64,000 nt of DNA, from NCBI GenBank assembly GCA_902571135.1, contig CACGAU010000004.1, forward strand, positions 1 through 64,000, read 5' to 3'. This DNA is from an uncultured Pelagibacteraceae bacterium. GTDB lineage: Bacteria; Pseudomonadota; Alphaproteobacteria; Pelagibacterales; Pelagibacteraceae. Positions 43,791-52,282 of this stretch are shown here, piece after piece. Every line of letters begins with the position of its first letter. Position 1 is the first letter of the stretch. Position numbers and translations under genes: made by a program. The notes below the pieces were generated by a model, which had not been told where the DNA came from, did not search any database, and worked only from the letters and a program-made list of their open reading frames with translations.

Positions 43791-44865
43791 TTATTTCTTC
43801 TAGATTTATTAATCGACCTTGTTTTATTGACTGCTCTGCAGCCTCTCCCACAGCAACAGCAATTAAACCATCTTCTAATGAAACCTCTGGATCTGAATTA
43901 TTTTCAATAGCTTTCAAAAAAGCTAAGTGTTCGTAGTAAGTAGATCCATGATGGTGGCCGGCCTCAAGAATTTTTTTATCTACTTCAATATTTTCAACAT
44001 GTGTTTTGCCATCTCTCATCCCAATTCTTATATTTGATGAGGTTTTACCTGAGTCATCGGAGGGCACTGAAGTTTCAATTTTTCCTTTATTTCCAGTGGC
44101 TACAAGCTCTTCTTGCATGTCAGAATTTTCTGCAAACATACAAAGCTCAAGCAAACTTCTTGCTCCATTTTCAAAATTTACAATCACATAGGCATTATCA
44201 ATGATGTCTGGCTTTTTTCCATTATACACTTCATCTAAATGGTTAACGTCTTGACCACCACTTGCGTAAACACTAAGTGGCTTACTTTGAATGATCAATC
44301 TCATTAAATCAAAGAAATGGCAGCATTTTTCAACAAGTGTACCACCAGTATTTTCTTCAAAACGATTCCAATCATTTACTTTTTTTAAAAAAGGAAATCT
44401 ATGTTCCCTTATAGTTAAAGTCTTTAAATCACCAATTTTGTTATTATGAATTTCATTAATAAACTTTGAAACTGGCGGCATATATCTATACTCCATCGCA
44501 GTCCAAAATACTGAAGGATAATCTTTTGTAAGTTTTTTTATTTCTAAACAATCTTTTGTATTAGTGCATAATGGTTTTTCTACTAATATGTGTTTTTTAG
44601 TTTTGATTACATCTTTCAAGATTTCTAAATGAGTAAAGTTGGGGGATGAAATTAAGTATACATCAACAATATTTTTTTCAATCATTTCTAAATGATTTTT
44701 AAAACAAAAAATTTTTGTTTTTAGAATTTCTTTACACTGATTTAATGAATCTTCATGAGGATCAGCAAGTGCAACTACTTCAGTATTATCAATTAATGAT
44801 ATATTTAAAATATGTTCTCGAGCCATTGTCCCTGCTCCAATAATTCCATATTTTATTTTTTTCAT
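43783..44865 (-). CDS. Gfo/Idh/MocA-family oxidoreductase
   Basis: The 360-residue dehydrogenase has GIIGAGTMAREHI (Rossmann), ILVEKPLC (EKP) and GGTLVEKCCHFFDLMRLII, where the usual His-Asp is EKCCHFFD. A MEYRYMPP segment after the EKP region is typical of inositol 2-dehydrogenase-like enzymes. It stands alone on the minus strand between the oxygenase run and the cytochrome peroxidase gene. Substrate probably a cyclitol or sugar. Confidence 0.87.
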   Translation of the reverse strand: MKKIKYGIIGAGTMAREHILNISLIDNTEVVALADPHEDSLNQCKEILKTKIFCFKNHLEMIEKNIVDVYLISSPNFTHLEILKDVIKTKKHILVEKPLCTNTKDCLEIKKLTKDYPSVFWTAMEYRYMPPVSKFINEIHNNKIGDLKTLTIREHRFPFLKKVNDWNRFEENTGGTLVEKCCHFFDLMRLIIQSKPLSVYASGGQDVNHLDEVYNGKKPDIIDNAYVIVNFENGARSLLELCMFAENSDMQEELVATGNKGKIETSVPSDDSGKTSSNIRIGMRDGKTHVENIEVDKKILEAGHHHGSTYYEHLAFLKAIENNSDPEVSLEDGLIAVAVGEAAEQSIKQGRLINLEEIIN

Positions 44866-44895
44866 ATTCTGTTTGTATCAGTTTAATTTAAAAAC

Positions 44896-46233
44896 TTAAT
44901 CAATACTTAGCCCGCTTGGCACTTTATCTGGTTTACCTAGCGGTCTCTGATTTCCACTTCTGCCAGTTAAAGATTTGAGAAAAGAAACAAGTTCATCAAT
45001 TTCTTTATCATTCAATTCTATAGGCTGTATGTCAATGCTTGATAGAATTCTGTCTTGTTCTCTTTTGTCTGAAAAAGTTACAAAATCAATTTCTTCTAAC
45101 CAAGGTGCTTTAGGTAAATTTGCATATTCGGGTTTCCAATTTTTATTCATTTTTATTGGATTTAAATGATGTTTAATTATTGATTTTAAAGTTGGATAAG
45201 CACCATTATGACCGTAGGGAGCTGTTAAAGAAACGTTTCTTAATGCTGGGGTTTTGAATTTATACATATCGTTTATATTGTCTGTTTCAACCATTCTTCC
45301 AACATCACGTGCATAAGGGTCAAAAGGTCTTGTCCTTCCAGGCCCAAATTGCGGAATTCCTATTGAATGAAATTTTTGATCTGACAACAAAGATCCTGAA
45401 TGACAAGAACTACAGTTTGCTTTTCCATAAAATAAGTTCATACCATTTATTTGCTTTAAAGTTAAAGCTTGTTTATCTCCATTTAAATATTCATCAAAGG
45501 GAGAGTCAAAAGATGTCCATTCATGAATTTCAAATGCAGCAATTGAATTAACAATATGTGTAATGTTGATATCTAAAGAACTGTTAACATCATCAAAAGC
45601 ATTTTTAAATAACTCAACATACTCCGGAATTCCTCTAATCCTGTGAGTAATTACAGGCCATACTCTATCAATTCTCATACTATCTTTTCCAACTTTTGAG
45701 ACTAAGCCTATAATTTCATTTTCACCTGGATTTCCTGCCATCTCAAACTGTCTAGTCATCGGAAACAAAGCTTGAACTGCAACTATATTAACAAGTCCTT
45801 TAGGAAGAGCTTCTTGAGCAGGCGTATTAAAACCGTTACCAAATATATTTGATTTGGTTACTCTTCCGTCATGCAACAAGGTAGTTATGTCTTTAAATCC
45901 TAAATTCCATAAAGCTAAAGCATTTCTTGGAATTCGTTTTTTTATTTTATCATCGCCTTCACCTGCGGTTCTCTCTAATCCTATACCTTGACCTCCTTCA
46001 CCAATGCCTAAAGAAAGTCCATCTGAACCTCCTAGATCATGACTATGGCAGGTTGCGCAAGCAATGTTTCGATTTGCAGATAAAATTTTATCATGAAATA
46101 AAAGTCTTCCAATTTTAACTTTTTCTATATCAACTTGATGGAAATCTTCGCTCTTTAATGGTTTTGGTAAATCAGTTGCGTAAGTTTTATTTACTGAAAT
46201 TAAAAATGGAATTATAAATATTATTATTTTTAA
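44896..46233 (-). CDS. Di-heme cytochrome c peroxidase / MauG family protein, start codon not canonical
   Basis: The mature protein has two c-type heme motifs, CATCH (in NIACATCHSHDLGG) and CSSCH (in KANCSSCHSG), and the family blocks HDGRVT, FEMAGNPGENE and KTPALRNVSLTAPYGHNGAYPT. It should be periplasmic. The ORF track extends it 140 residues further, but that part is only the antisense of the Sel1 gene. A signal-peptide-like segment (LKIIIFIIPFLISVNKTYA) starts exactly where the Sel1 gene begins on the other strand, yet no ATG, GTG or TTG is in frame there; the first codon I mark is TTA. The true start may be a rare ATA/ATT, or there is a sequence error. Confidence 0.8.
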   Translation of the reverse strand, partial: LKIIIFIIPFLISVNKTYATDLPKPLKSEDFHQVDIEKVKIGRLLFHDKILSANRNIACATCHSHDLGGSDGLSLGIGEGGQGIGLERTAGEGDDKIKKRIPRNALALWNLGFKDITTLLHDGRVTKSNIFGNGFNTPAQEALPKGLVNIVAVQALFPMTRQFEMAGNPGENEIIGLVSKVGKDSMRIDRVWPVITHRIRGIPEYVELFKNAFDDVNSSLDINITHIVNSIAAFEIHEWTSFDSPFDEYLNGDKQALTLKQINGMNLFYGKANCSSCHSGSLLSDQKFHSIGIPQFGPGRTRPFDPYARDVGRMVETDNINDMYKFKTPALRNVSLTAPYGHNGAYPTLKSIIKHHLNPIKMNKNWKPEYANLPKAPWLEEIDFVTFSDKREQDRILSSIDIQPIELNDKEIDELVSFLKSLTGRSGNQRPLGKPDKVPSGLSID

Positions 46234-46704
46234 ATGATTAAATATCTTTTTATACTTTTGTTTCTTCCATCCATAGTTTTTGCAGAAATAGAAAATGCTC
46301 GAGATTTGATGGAACAAGGAAAATTTAAAGAAGCTATGGAAGAACTTATGCCAGCAGCTAGATCTGGTAATGCTGATGCTGAAGAGCTTATTGGAATTAT
46401 GTACGCTATGGGTCTTGGTGTTGAAAGAGATGATGTTAGAGCTTTTGAATGGTATCTCAGATCTTCTATGAAAGGTCATCCTGGTGCTCAATCTGGTGTT
46501 GGGTGGTATTACGAAATTGGTAGAGGACTTCCTGCTCCCGATCTTGTAAGAGCTTATATGTGGTACGGTTTGTCTGCTATTGGTGGAGATCCTGATGCTG
46601 CAATTTCTCAGGAAGAAGTTATTAAAAAAATGACTCCTGAACAAATTGAAAAAGCTCATATTCTCATAAAAGATTATAAATCTTGGATATATCCTTTTAG
46701 ATAA
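46234..46704 (+). CDS. Secreted Sel1-repeat protein
   Basis: The 156-residue protein has a signal peptide (about residues 1-17, ending VFA) followed by Sel1-like TPR repeats: ARSGNADAEELIGIMYAMGLGV, then AFEWYLRSSMKGHPGAQSGVGWYYEIGRG (both partly diagnostic), and a third repeat AYMWYGLSAIGG. Sel1 proteins mediate protein-protein contacts, often in the periplasm. The gene is head-to-head with the cytochrome peroxidase with no gap, so each promoter must lie inside the other gene. Confidence 0.88.
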   Translation: MIKYLFILLFLPSIVFAEIENARDLMEQGKFKEAMEELMPAARSGNADAEELIGIMYAMGLGVERDDVRAFEWYLRSSMKGHPGAQSGVGWYYEIGRGLPAPDLVRAYMWYGLSAIGGDPDAAISQEEVIKKMTPEQIEKAHILIKDYKSWIYPFR

Positions 46705-46732
46705 TGAGGCGAACTAAAATCCGCCCCATTAT
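46701..46732. terminator. Hairpin between convergent Sel1 and dctP genes
   Basis: ATAATGAGGCG and CGCCCCATTAT pair with one mismatch or wobble around a 10-base loop. It overlaps the Sel1 stop and lies 13 bases from the dctP stop on the other strand, so it can serve both convergent genes. Flanking T runs are short, which lowers the confidence. Confidence 0.6.
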
Positions 46733-46744
46733 ATTAATTTGAAA

Positions 46745-47797
46745 TTACAAATCTTTTTTGTATGCGCTCGATGCCTTTTTCTCTGCTTTAGCTACTGCTT
46801 TAGTTAAAGCGTTGAAAATTTCTTTTCCACCTTTAACATTAGCTTTAAACCAATCATACACTGGGCTAGCTTCTTTTTTAAAACTAGCTTTTTGATCAGG
46901 AGTAGGAACATATAAATCTCCACCACCTGCTACAAAGTCCTCGTAAGCTTTGATTGATTTTCTCTTAGGAGAAGCAAAAGTTGCTTGTTGCAAAGCATAG
47001 AAACCATCAGTCACAACTTTTTTAAGATCTGTTGACATTGATTGATATTTTGCATTATTCATCCACCATAATGCACCCATGTATGCATGACCGTCTAAAG
47101 TAACGTATTTTAGACCTGCATCAGGAAACTTCATGTTCATAATGTCAGTTATTCCATTTTTAGATCCTTCAACTACACCAGTTTGAAATGATGTAAACAA
47201 TTCCGGCCATGGAATAGGAGTTGGAGATGCACCTAATGCTCTTACAAGCTCCTGAGGTAAATCAGCTACAACTGTTCTGATTTTTAAACCTTTCATGTCA
47301 GATGGATTTGCAACTCTTCTTTTTGTATTAGCAAAATTTCTCCATCCTCCAGTATTTCCAATTGTCATCAATCTAATTGAGTCATTAGAATCTTTTAGAG
47401 CCATTTTTCTCATTGTTCTTACAAAATCACCTTGCATTACATCTTCAGCAATTCTGTCATCAGCCATTAGATAAGGTAAATCTAAAACTTGAACATATGG
47501 GAATACGCCTGCAGCACCTCCAGAAGTAGAAATGTAAATATCTATACTTCCATCAGATACACCTTGTAAACACTCAGCACCTTTTGAACAAAGCTGCGTA
47601 CCTACAAATAGTTCTACAGCTATTTTTCCATTTGAAGCTGCTTCTACGTAGTTTTTAAATACAACAGCACCATCATAATCTTCATCTTGATCATTAGAGT
47701 TCATTGTCATTCTCAAGTTATAATCTGCAGCTGAAACAGATGCAGTAAAACTAATTAAGAATAATAATGAAAAAAATGATTTTATTGTTTTACTCAT
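46745..47797 (-). CDS. dctP: TRAP transporter substrate-binding protein (DctP family)
   Basis: The 350-residue protein has a signal peptide (about residues 1-23, ending VSA). DctP blocks follow: GTQLCSKGAECLQGVSDGSIDI, PYLMADD, GGWRNFANTKR, and MKGLKIRTVVADLPQELVRALGASPTPIPWPELFTSFQTGVVEG (in parts), which includes the conserved ligand-binding Arg. DctP proteins bind carboxylates or sugar acids. A strong GAGGGAAATA ribosome site and a candidate shared operator lie upstream. Unusually for the order, it is transcribed after dctM with its own promoter gap. Confidence 0.95.
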   Translation of the reverse strand: MSKTIKSFFSLLFLISFTASVSAADYNLRMTMNSNDQDEDYDGAVVFKNYVEAASNGKIAVELFVGTQLCSKGAECLQGVSDGSIDIYISTSGGAAGVFPYVQVLDLPYLMADDRIAEDVMQGDFVRTMRKMALKDSNDSIRLMTIGNTGGWRNFANTKRRVANPSDMKGLKIRTVVADLPQELVRALGASPTPIPWPELFTSFQTGVVEGSKNGITDIMNMKFPDAGLKYVTLDGHAYMGALWWMNNAKYQSMSTDLKKVVTDGFYALQQATFASPKRKSIKAYEDFVAGGGDLYVPTPDQKASFKKEASPVYDWFKANVKGGKEIFNALTKAVAKAEKKASSAYKKDL

Positions 47798-47821
47798 AAT
47801 TATTTCCCTCTCTTTAAATAT

Positions 47822-47844
47822 TTATGTATATAAACTATACTTAA
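47822..47844. promoter_or_regulatory. Candidate shared operator, copy 4 (9-5-9 inverted repeat)
   Basis: Arms TTATGTATA and TATACTTAA with a 5-base spacer TAAAC. It lies in the 89-base gap before dctP. Arms match the best copy in 8 of 9 and 7 of 9 positions. TATACT here could also act as a -10 element. Confidence 0.4.
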
Positions 47845-47886
47845 ATTGATTTAGAGAGTCTATCGAGTAGTAAAAAAAAATTATAT

Positions 47887-49176
47887 TTATTTTGCGAAAC
47901 CAGTAAGCAAAGGAATAGTCATTGATATTGACGGAAAATAGGTTATTAAAAAAATAACTATAGCTTCTACTGCTAAGAATGGCAATATAGCTTTTGCTAT
48001 TGTTTCAACTCTTTCCCCAGATACAGAGGATGCAACAAATAATACAAGTCCCATTGGTGGAGTTGCTAAACCAACTGTTAAATTAACGGACATAATAATT
48101 GCAAAATGCACAGGATGAACTCCCAACTCAACAAACACTGGTCCAAGAATTGGTCCTAAGATTATTATCGCTGGACCTGCATCTAAAAACATTCCAACAA
48201 CAAATAATAAAATATTTATAAGAAATAACAAAACATAAGGATTGTCAGTTAATCCCAAGACGAATGCAGCAAGATGCTCAGGTGCATGTGATAAACTTAC
48301 AACTGTTTTAAAAGCCATTGCAGCACCAACTAAAAGAAGAACCACTGAAGATACCATCGCTGCTTTTGTCATCACTTTAGGAACATCTTTCCATTTTAAT
48401 GATTTCAAAACAAATAAACCAATAAACATTGCATAAGCAGCTGCTACAGCTGATGCTTCTGTTGGTGTAAAAATTCCTCCAAGGATACCTCCTAAAATTA
48501 TTACAGGTGTCATCAAAGGGAAAAAAGCTTTAAGAGATGCTTTGCCTCTTTGGCTCCAAGTTGTTTTTTCGGTTACTGCTGGAAAATTATATCTCTTAGC
48601 CATAAATTTTATTGTAATCATCAAGCTGACCCCAACTAAAATACCAGGTACAATTCCTGCTAAAAATAATGCAGCAACACTTTCACCCATTACATATGCA
48701 TAAATAATCATTATCCCTGAAGGTGGAATTATAGGTCCAATTACAGAACTCGCTGCTGTAATTGCAGCAGCAAATTTTTTTGTATAGCCTTGCTTTTCCA
48801 TTGCAGGAATAAGCATTGATCCAATTGCTGATGTATCAGCTACAGCTGAACCAGATAAACCTGCAAACAACATTGAAGTTAGTACATTGACATGAGCCAA
48901 TCCACCCTTTAAGTGGCCCATCATCGCCTGACTAAATTCAACTAGTCTATGAGTTATTCCTCCTCTGTTCATTAACTCTCCGGCTAACATAAAAAATGGT
49001 ATTGCCATCAAAGGGAAGCTATCTATTCCATTATAAATATTTCTATAAAGCATAGCTCCATCTCTAGCTTGATCATTAAGCCAAAGCAAAATTCCTGGTG
49101 CTGCTAACAATCCAAAAAATACAGGTAAACCAATTAACAAAAATAATAAAAATAAAGGAAGAAACCAAACTAACAT
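47887..49176 (-). CDS. dctM: TRAP transporter large membrane subunit
   Basis: The 429-residue protein has about 12 helices and DctM motifs: PFFMLAGELMNRGGIT, FAGLSGSAVADTSAIGSMLIPAM, and IIPPSGIMIIYAYVMGESVAALFLAGIVPG. The second half repeats the pattern with DAGPAIIILGPILGPV and NLTVGLATPPMGLVLFVAS. It drives sodium-coupled uptake with DctP and DctQ. It overlaps dctQ by 1 base. Confidence 0.96.
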   Translation of the reverse strand: MLVWFLPLFLLFLLIGLPVFFGLLAAPGILLWLNDQARDGAMLYRNIYNGIDSFPLMAIPFFMLAGELMNRGGITHRLVEFSQAMMGHLKGGLAHVNVLTSMLFAGLSGSAVADTSAIGSMLIPAMEKQGYTKKFAAAITAASSVIGPIIPPSGIMIIYAYVMGESVAALFLAGIVPGILVGVSLMITIKFMAKRYNFPAVTEKTTWSQRGKASLKAFFPLMTPVIILGGILGGIFTPTEASAVAAAYAMFIGLFVLKSLKWKDVPKVMTKAAMVSSVVLLLVGAAMAFKTVVSLSHAPEHLAAFVLGLTDNPYVLLFLINILLFVVGMFLDAGPAIIILGPILGPVFVELGVHPVHFAIIMSVNLTVGLATPPMGLVLFVASSVSGERVETIAKAILPFLAVEAIVIFLITYFPSISMTIPLLTGFAK

Positions 49177-49772
49177 TATTGCGTCTCCAACTTTTGTTTA
49201 TCGTAATCTTCAGGCAAGTCCAACTTTGTAAAATTAGTAAGAATATTTCTTAAAATTAACTCTATATTCACAGAAATTAAAAAAATAATTCCCACAGGTA
49301 ATGACAAATACATCCAAGCTAATTTTATTGGTTCTGCTTTCCCGCCAATTAAATGAAAAGGAATCTTTATCGATGAAGAATAAAATATCCATCCAGCATT
49401 AATATGTTTAAATCCTAATTCCAAACCTATTACTAATACAAAAAGAGAAACGATTAATAAAAATAAAGTTAATAATGTGGAGATAAGTTTTGGTAAAAAT
49501 CTCTCTAGTAAATCAATAGAAACAAATCCACCCCATCTATACGCAGATGGTGCAATCAATCCTGTCATCCATAACATCAAAAATCTAGCAACTTCATCGG
49601 GCCATGGCAGTGCATTATTTAATACATATCTAAAAAATACTTGCACCAAGATGACAATCACCATCAAAAGTATTGCTATCCATGCAAACTGTCTTCCAAT
49701 TCTTAAAAAAAAAGTATTTATTTTCTCAAGGATCTTAAAAAAAGATAGGAGAATGTTAATTGTCAAATTCAC
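49176..49772 (-). CDS. dctQ: TRAP transporter small membrane subunit
   Basis: The 198-residue protein has four helices, with the DctQ motif around WPDEVARFLMLWMTGL and the following RWGGFVSIDLLE. It is slightly longer than usual because of a polar C-terminal tail (LDLPEDYDKQKLETQ). It overlaps dctM by one base and is the first gene of the TRAP operon, divergent from a 2-hydroxyacid dehydrogenase gene across 111 bases. Confidence 0.92.
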   Translation of the reverse strand: MNLTINILLSFFKILEKINTFFLRIGRQFAWIAILLMVIVILVQVFFRYVLNNALPWPDEVARFLMLWMTGLIAPSAYRWGGFVSIDLLERFLPKLISTLLTLFLLIVSLFVLVIGLELGFKHINAGWIFYSSSIKIPFHLIGGKAEPIKLAWMYLSLPVGIIFLISVNIELILRNILTNFTKLDLPEDYDKQKLETQ

Positions 49773-49883
49773 AGCTAAATTTATTTTAAATATTTAATAA
49801 ATACAACTTTAATCAAAAAACTAATTTACTTTATAGAATAATTCTCGTATTAAAAATGCTCTCTAAAAAATTGATATATAATT

Positions 49884-50849
49884 ATGAGCAATAAAAAAAA
49901 GATATTAATTATTCAAAAAGTCCATGAAAAAGGTATGGAATTAATAAATAGCCATCCTAATTTTGATGTTGAAGTAACTGATGACACTTCAATAGAAAAT
50001 TTAAAATCAAAATTAAAAGATTGCGATGGTGCATCAATAAGAATTGCAAAACTTCCTGGTGAAACCTTTGAAGAAGCAAAAAATTTAAAAATTATTTCAA
50101 GACATGGTGTAGGTTACGACAATATCGATTTAAAAAAAGCTAAAGAAAAAGATATAAAAATAGCAATAACAGCTAATGCTAATGCTGTTACGGTTGCAGA
50201 ACATGTAATGTTCGTTTTGTTAAATATTGCAAAAAGAAAAGACTTATTTGACAAAACAGTAAGAGATGGAAATTTTAAAGACAGAAATAAATTACCAAAA
50301 ACAATAGAAGTTTGGAAAAAAAATTTTTTGATAATGGGTTTTGGAAGAATAGGAAAAGCTTTAATCAAAAGATGTCTAGGTTTTGAAATGAATGTATTCG
50401 TTTATGATCCATTTGTAGACAAAGATAAAATTGAAGAATTAGGAGGAAAAAAAGTAGAAGATCTAGCCGATGCAGTAAAAACTATGGATGTTATTTCGCT
50501 CCATATGCCTTTAACGGATAAAACTGAAAATTTAATTAATTATGATTTATTAAAAACAATGAAAAAGACTTGCATTATCATTAATGCAGCAAGAGGTGGA
50601 ATTATTCATGAAGAAGATCTTGATAAAGCGCTCAATGAAAATTTAATTTTTGGAGCTGGTATTGATGTTTTTAAAAAAGAACCACCTGATGATAATAATC
50701 CACTTCTCAAAAATGAAAAAGTTTACTTAAGCCCACATACTGCAGCTTTTACCGATGAATGTATGACAAGAATGGGTAAAGAGACAATTCAAAATATTAT
50801 TGATTTTTTTGAGGAAAAGTTAGAAAAATCTAAAATTGTAAAACTTTAA
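49884..50849 (+). CDS. 2-hydroxyacid dehydrogenase (phosphoglycerate-dehydrogenase-like)
   Basis: The 321-residue protein has SRHGVGYDNID, NANAVTVAEHV, IMGFGRIGKALI (NAD motif), NAARGGIIHEEDL (Arg), FKKEPP (Glu) and SPHTAAFT (His). Lacking an ACT domain, it is not a full SerA. It is divergent from the TRAP operon, which suggests it acts on a hydroxy or oxo acid imported by DctPQM. It resembles the enzyme at 42867 in overall layout. Confidence 0.9.
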   Translation: MSNKKKILIIQKVHEKGMELINSHPNFDVEVTDDTSIENLKSKLKDCDGASIRIAKLPGETFEEAKNLKIISRHGVGYDNIDLKKAKEKDIKIAITANANAVTVAEHVMFVLLNIAKRKDLFDKTVRDGNFKDRNKLPKTIEVWKKNFLIMGFGRIGKALIKRCLGFEMNVFVYDPFVDKDKIEELGGKKVEDLADAVKTMDVISLHMPLTDKTENLINYDLLKTMKKTCIIINAARGGIIHEEDLDKALNENLIFGAGIDVFKKEPPDDNNPLLKNEKVYLSPHTAAFTDECMTRMGKETIQNIIDFFEEKLEKSKIVKL

Positions 50850-50850
50850 T

Positions 50851-51351
50851 ATGAAAATTAATTTCAAAAATTTTGGATTTTTAGAATTTTTAGTATCAGC
50901 GGCTACAATCTTTGTAGTTGGTATGTTAATTTGGACAGCAAGTACAAGACCAGCTGTTGAAGCTAAAGCTAATTTAGTAAAAGAAAATCACAACAAAGTC
51001 GTTGATCTAATTAATGATGAAATTAACAAGTGTGGTAATAACGATGAAGGTAAATTCACTGTTTGGGGTGATCCATGTAATGGTGAATGGATAGCTGATA
51101 AAGTTGTTAATTATATCAATGAAAATTTAAAAATAGAAAATCCATTTTCTGACGATTCAAAAGTAAAAACTGATCCTGATCCTAGAATAAAAGCTGAAGG
51201 TAAAGCTGGTCAATCAGTTGAGATGGGGGTGATCTTTGTTATGTCCTCAAATTTTTTGCCTGATCCTGGTTCTGAATGGATTGTTGGTACTTGCTTCAAA
51301 TCTCCTTGTGTTGCAGCAGGAAATAACGAACTTACTTCTATTTATAGATAA
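50851..51351 (+). CDS. Type IV pilin-like membrane-anchored protein, divergent
   Basis: The 166-residue protein has a single N-terminal hydrophobic helix (FGFLEFLVSAATIFVVGMLI) and a soluble domain with four cysteines. The helix and the following KANLVKENHNKVVDLINDEINKC resemble pilins and pseudopilins; Glu falls at position +5 if cleavage occurs after Asn-7, but the usual Gly at -1 is missing there. It starts 1 base after the hydroxyacid dehydrogenase stop and ends directly against the convergent iolE gene. Assembly in a pilus is inference. Confidence 0.55.
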   Translation: MKINFKNFGFLEFLVSAATIFVVGMLIWTASTRPAVEAKANLVKENHNKVVDLINDEINKCGNNDEGKFTVWGDPCNGEWIADKVVNYINENLKIENPFSDDSKVKTDPDPRIKAEGKAGQSVEMGVIFVMSSNFLPDPGSEWIVGTCFKSPCVAAGNNELTSIYR

Positions 51352-52254
51352 TTAATTTTTATAGATCTCTATATTACTTTTATTTAAGGTTTCGGTTAAA
51401 TATTTATAACCAATCTTTGCATATTCAAAAGGATTTGCTTTTGCTGGATCTTGCTCAGCTTCAACTACCAACCAACCTGAATAATTTTTTTCTTTTAATA
51501 CATCAAATAATGGTTTGTAATCAATACAGCCATCTCCAGGTACCGTAAAAGCACCTTCTAAAAATGCGCCTCTAAAACTTAAATCTTCTTTTAATGATTT
51601 GTCTAAAACATTTTTTCTAATATCCTTACAATGAATATGAATAACTCTATCACCAAAATTTTTTATAATTTTAAGAGAATTGCCTTGAGCAAAAAGCATA
51701 TGACCAGTGTCTAAAGTAAGTTTTACGCTATCGTCAGTGTTTTCTAGCAATCTTATAGTGTCTTCCTCGGTTTCTATAACTGTCCCCATGTGATGATGGT
51801 AAGCAAGAGGCATTCCTTGATCTTCTAAATATTTTCCCATCTCTGAAATTTTTGCATAGTATTCTCTGGCTTCATCAAGATTCATTTTTGGCCTTGTAGA
51901 AAGTTTTCTATTTGGGTCTCCTTGAATTGAACCTGAGACTTCTGCAAAAACCATGCAGGGAGAGTTACAATCTTTGAACAATTTTAGCTGAGCTTGTATT
52001 AAATTTTTTTCCTCATTAACGGTGTTTTTTCTTAAATTTGCACCATACCAACCTGAACAAAGATTTAAGCTAAACTCTTTTAATTTAGGAATTAATTCAT
52101 CAGAATTTTTAGGAAATTTACCTCCAGACTCAATTCCAATAAATCCTGCTTGACTAGCTTCTGATAAGCATTGTTCCAAAGAAGTATTGCCCCCAAGTTC
52201 TGGCATGTCATCATTGCTCCATGCTATTGGTGCTATTCCTAATTTTACTGACAT
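51352..52254 (-). CDS. iolE: Inosose dehydratase
   Basis: The 300-residue TIM-barrel enzyme has near-diagnostic IolE blocks: KLGIAPIAWSNDDMPELGG at the start, GSIQGDPNRKLSTRP, LAYHHHMGTVIE with the metal His, LTLDTGHMLFA, HIHCKDIR and WLVVEAEQDPAKANP. IolE dehydrates 2-keto-myo-inositol (scyllo-inosose) to the diketone that IolD hydrolyses. It is divergent from a MocA-type dehydrogenase gene with only 28 bases between starts. Its presence with iolD and IolG-like genes is strong evidence for inositol-type catabolism. Confidence 0.96.
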   Translation of the reverse strand: MSVKLGIAPIAWSNDDMPELGGNTSLEQCLSEASQAGFIGIESGGKFPKNSDELIPKLKEFSLNLCSGWYGANLRKNTVNEEKNLIQAQLKLFKDCNSPCMVFAEVSGSIQGDPNRKLSTRPKMNLDEAREYYAKISEMGKYLEDQGMPLAYHHHMGTVIETEEDTIRLLENTDDSVKLTLDTGHMLFAQGNSLKIIKNFGDRVIHIHCKDIRKNVLDKSLKEDLSFRGAFLEGAFTVPGDGCIDYKPLFDVLKEKNYSGWLVVEAEQDPAKANPFEYAKIGYKYLTETLNKSNIEIYKN

Positions 52255-52282
52255 AAATGTTTTTTTTGCTAAGATATATTCA

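Noticed and set aside
46234-46659. N-terminal 140 residues of the 587-residue ORF on the minus strand (44896-46659)
   Set aside because: This part is the antisense of the well-supported Sel1 gene, is low in complexity (F/S/H/K-rich), and a signal-peptide-like segment starts exactly after it.
52187-52282. N-terminal extension of the MocA-type ORF starting at 52187
   Set aside because: It overlaps the iolE coding region on the other strand and does not resemble the family; the ATG at 52283 directly precedes the Rossmann motif.
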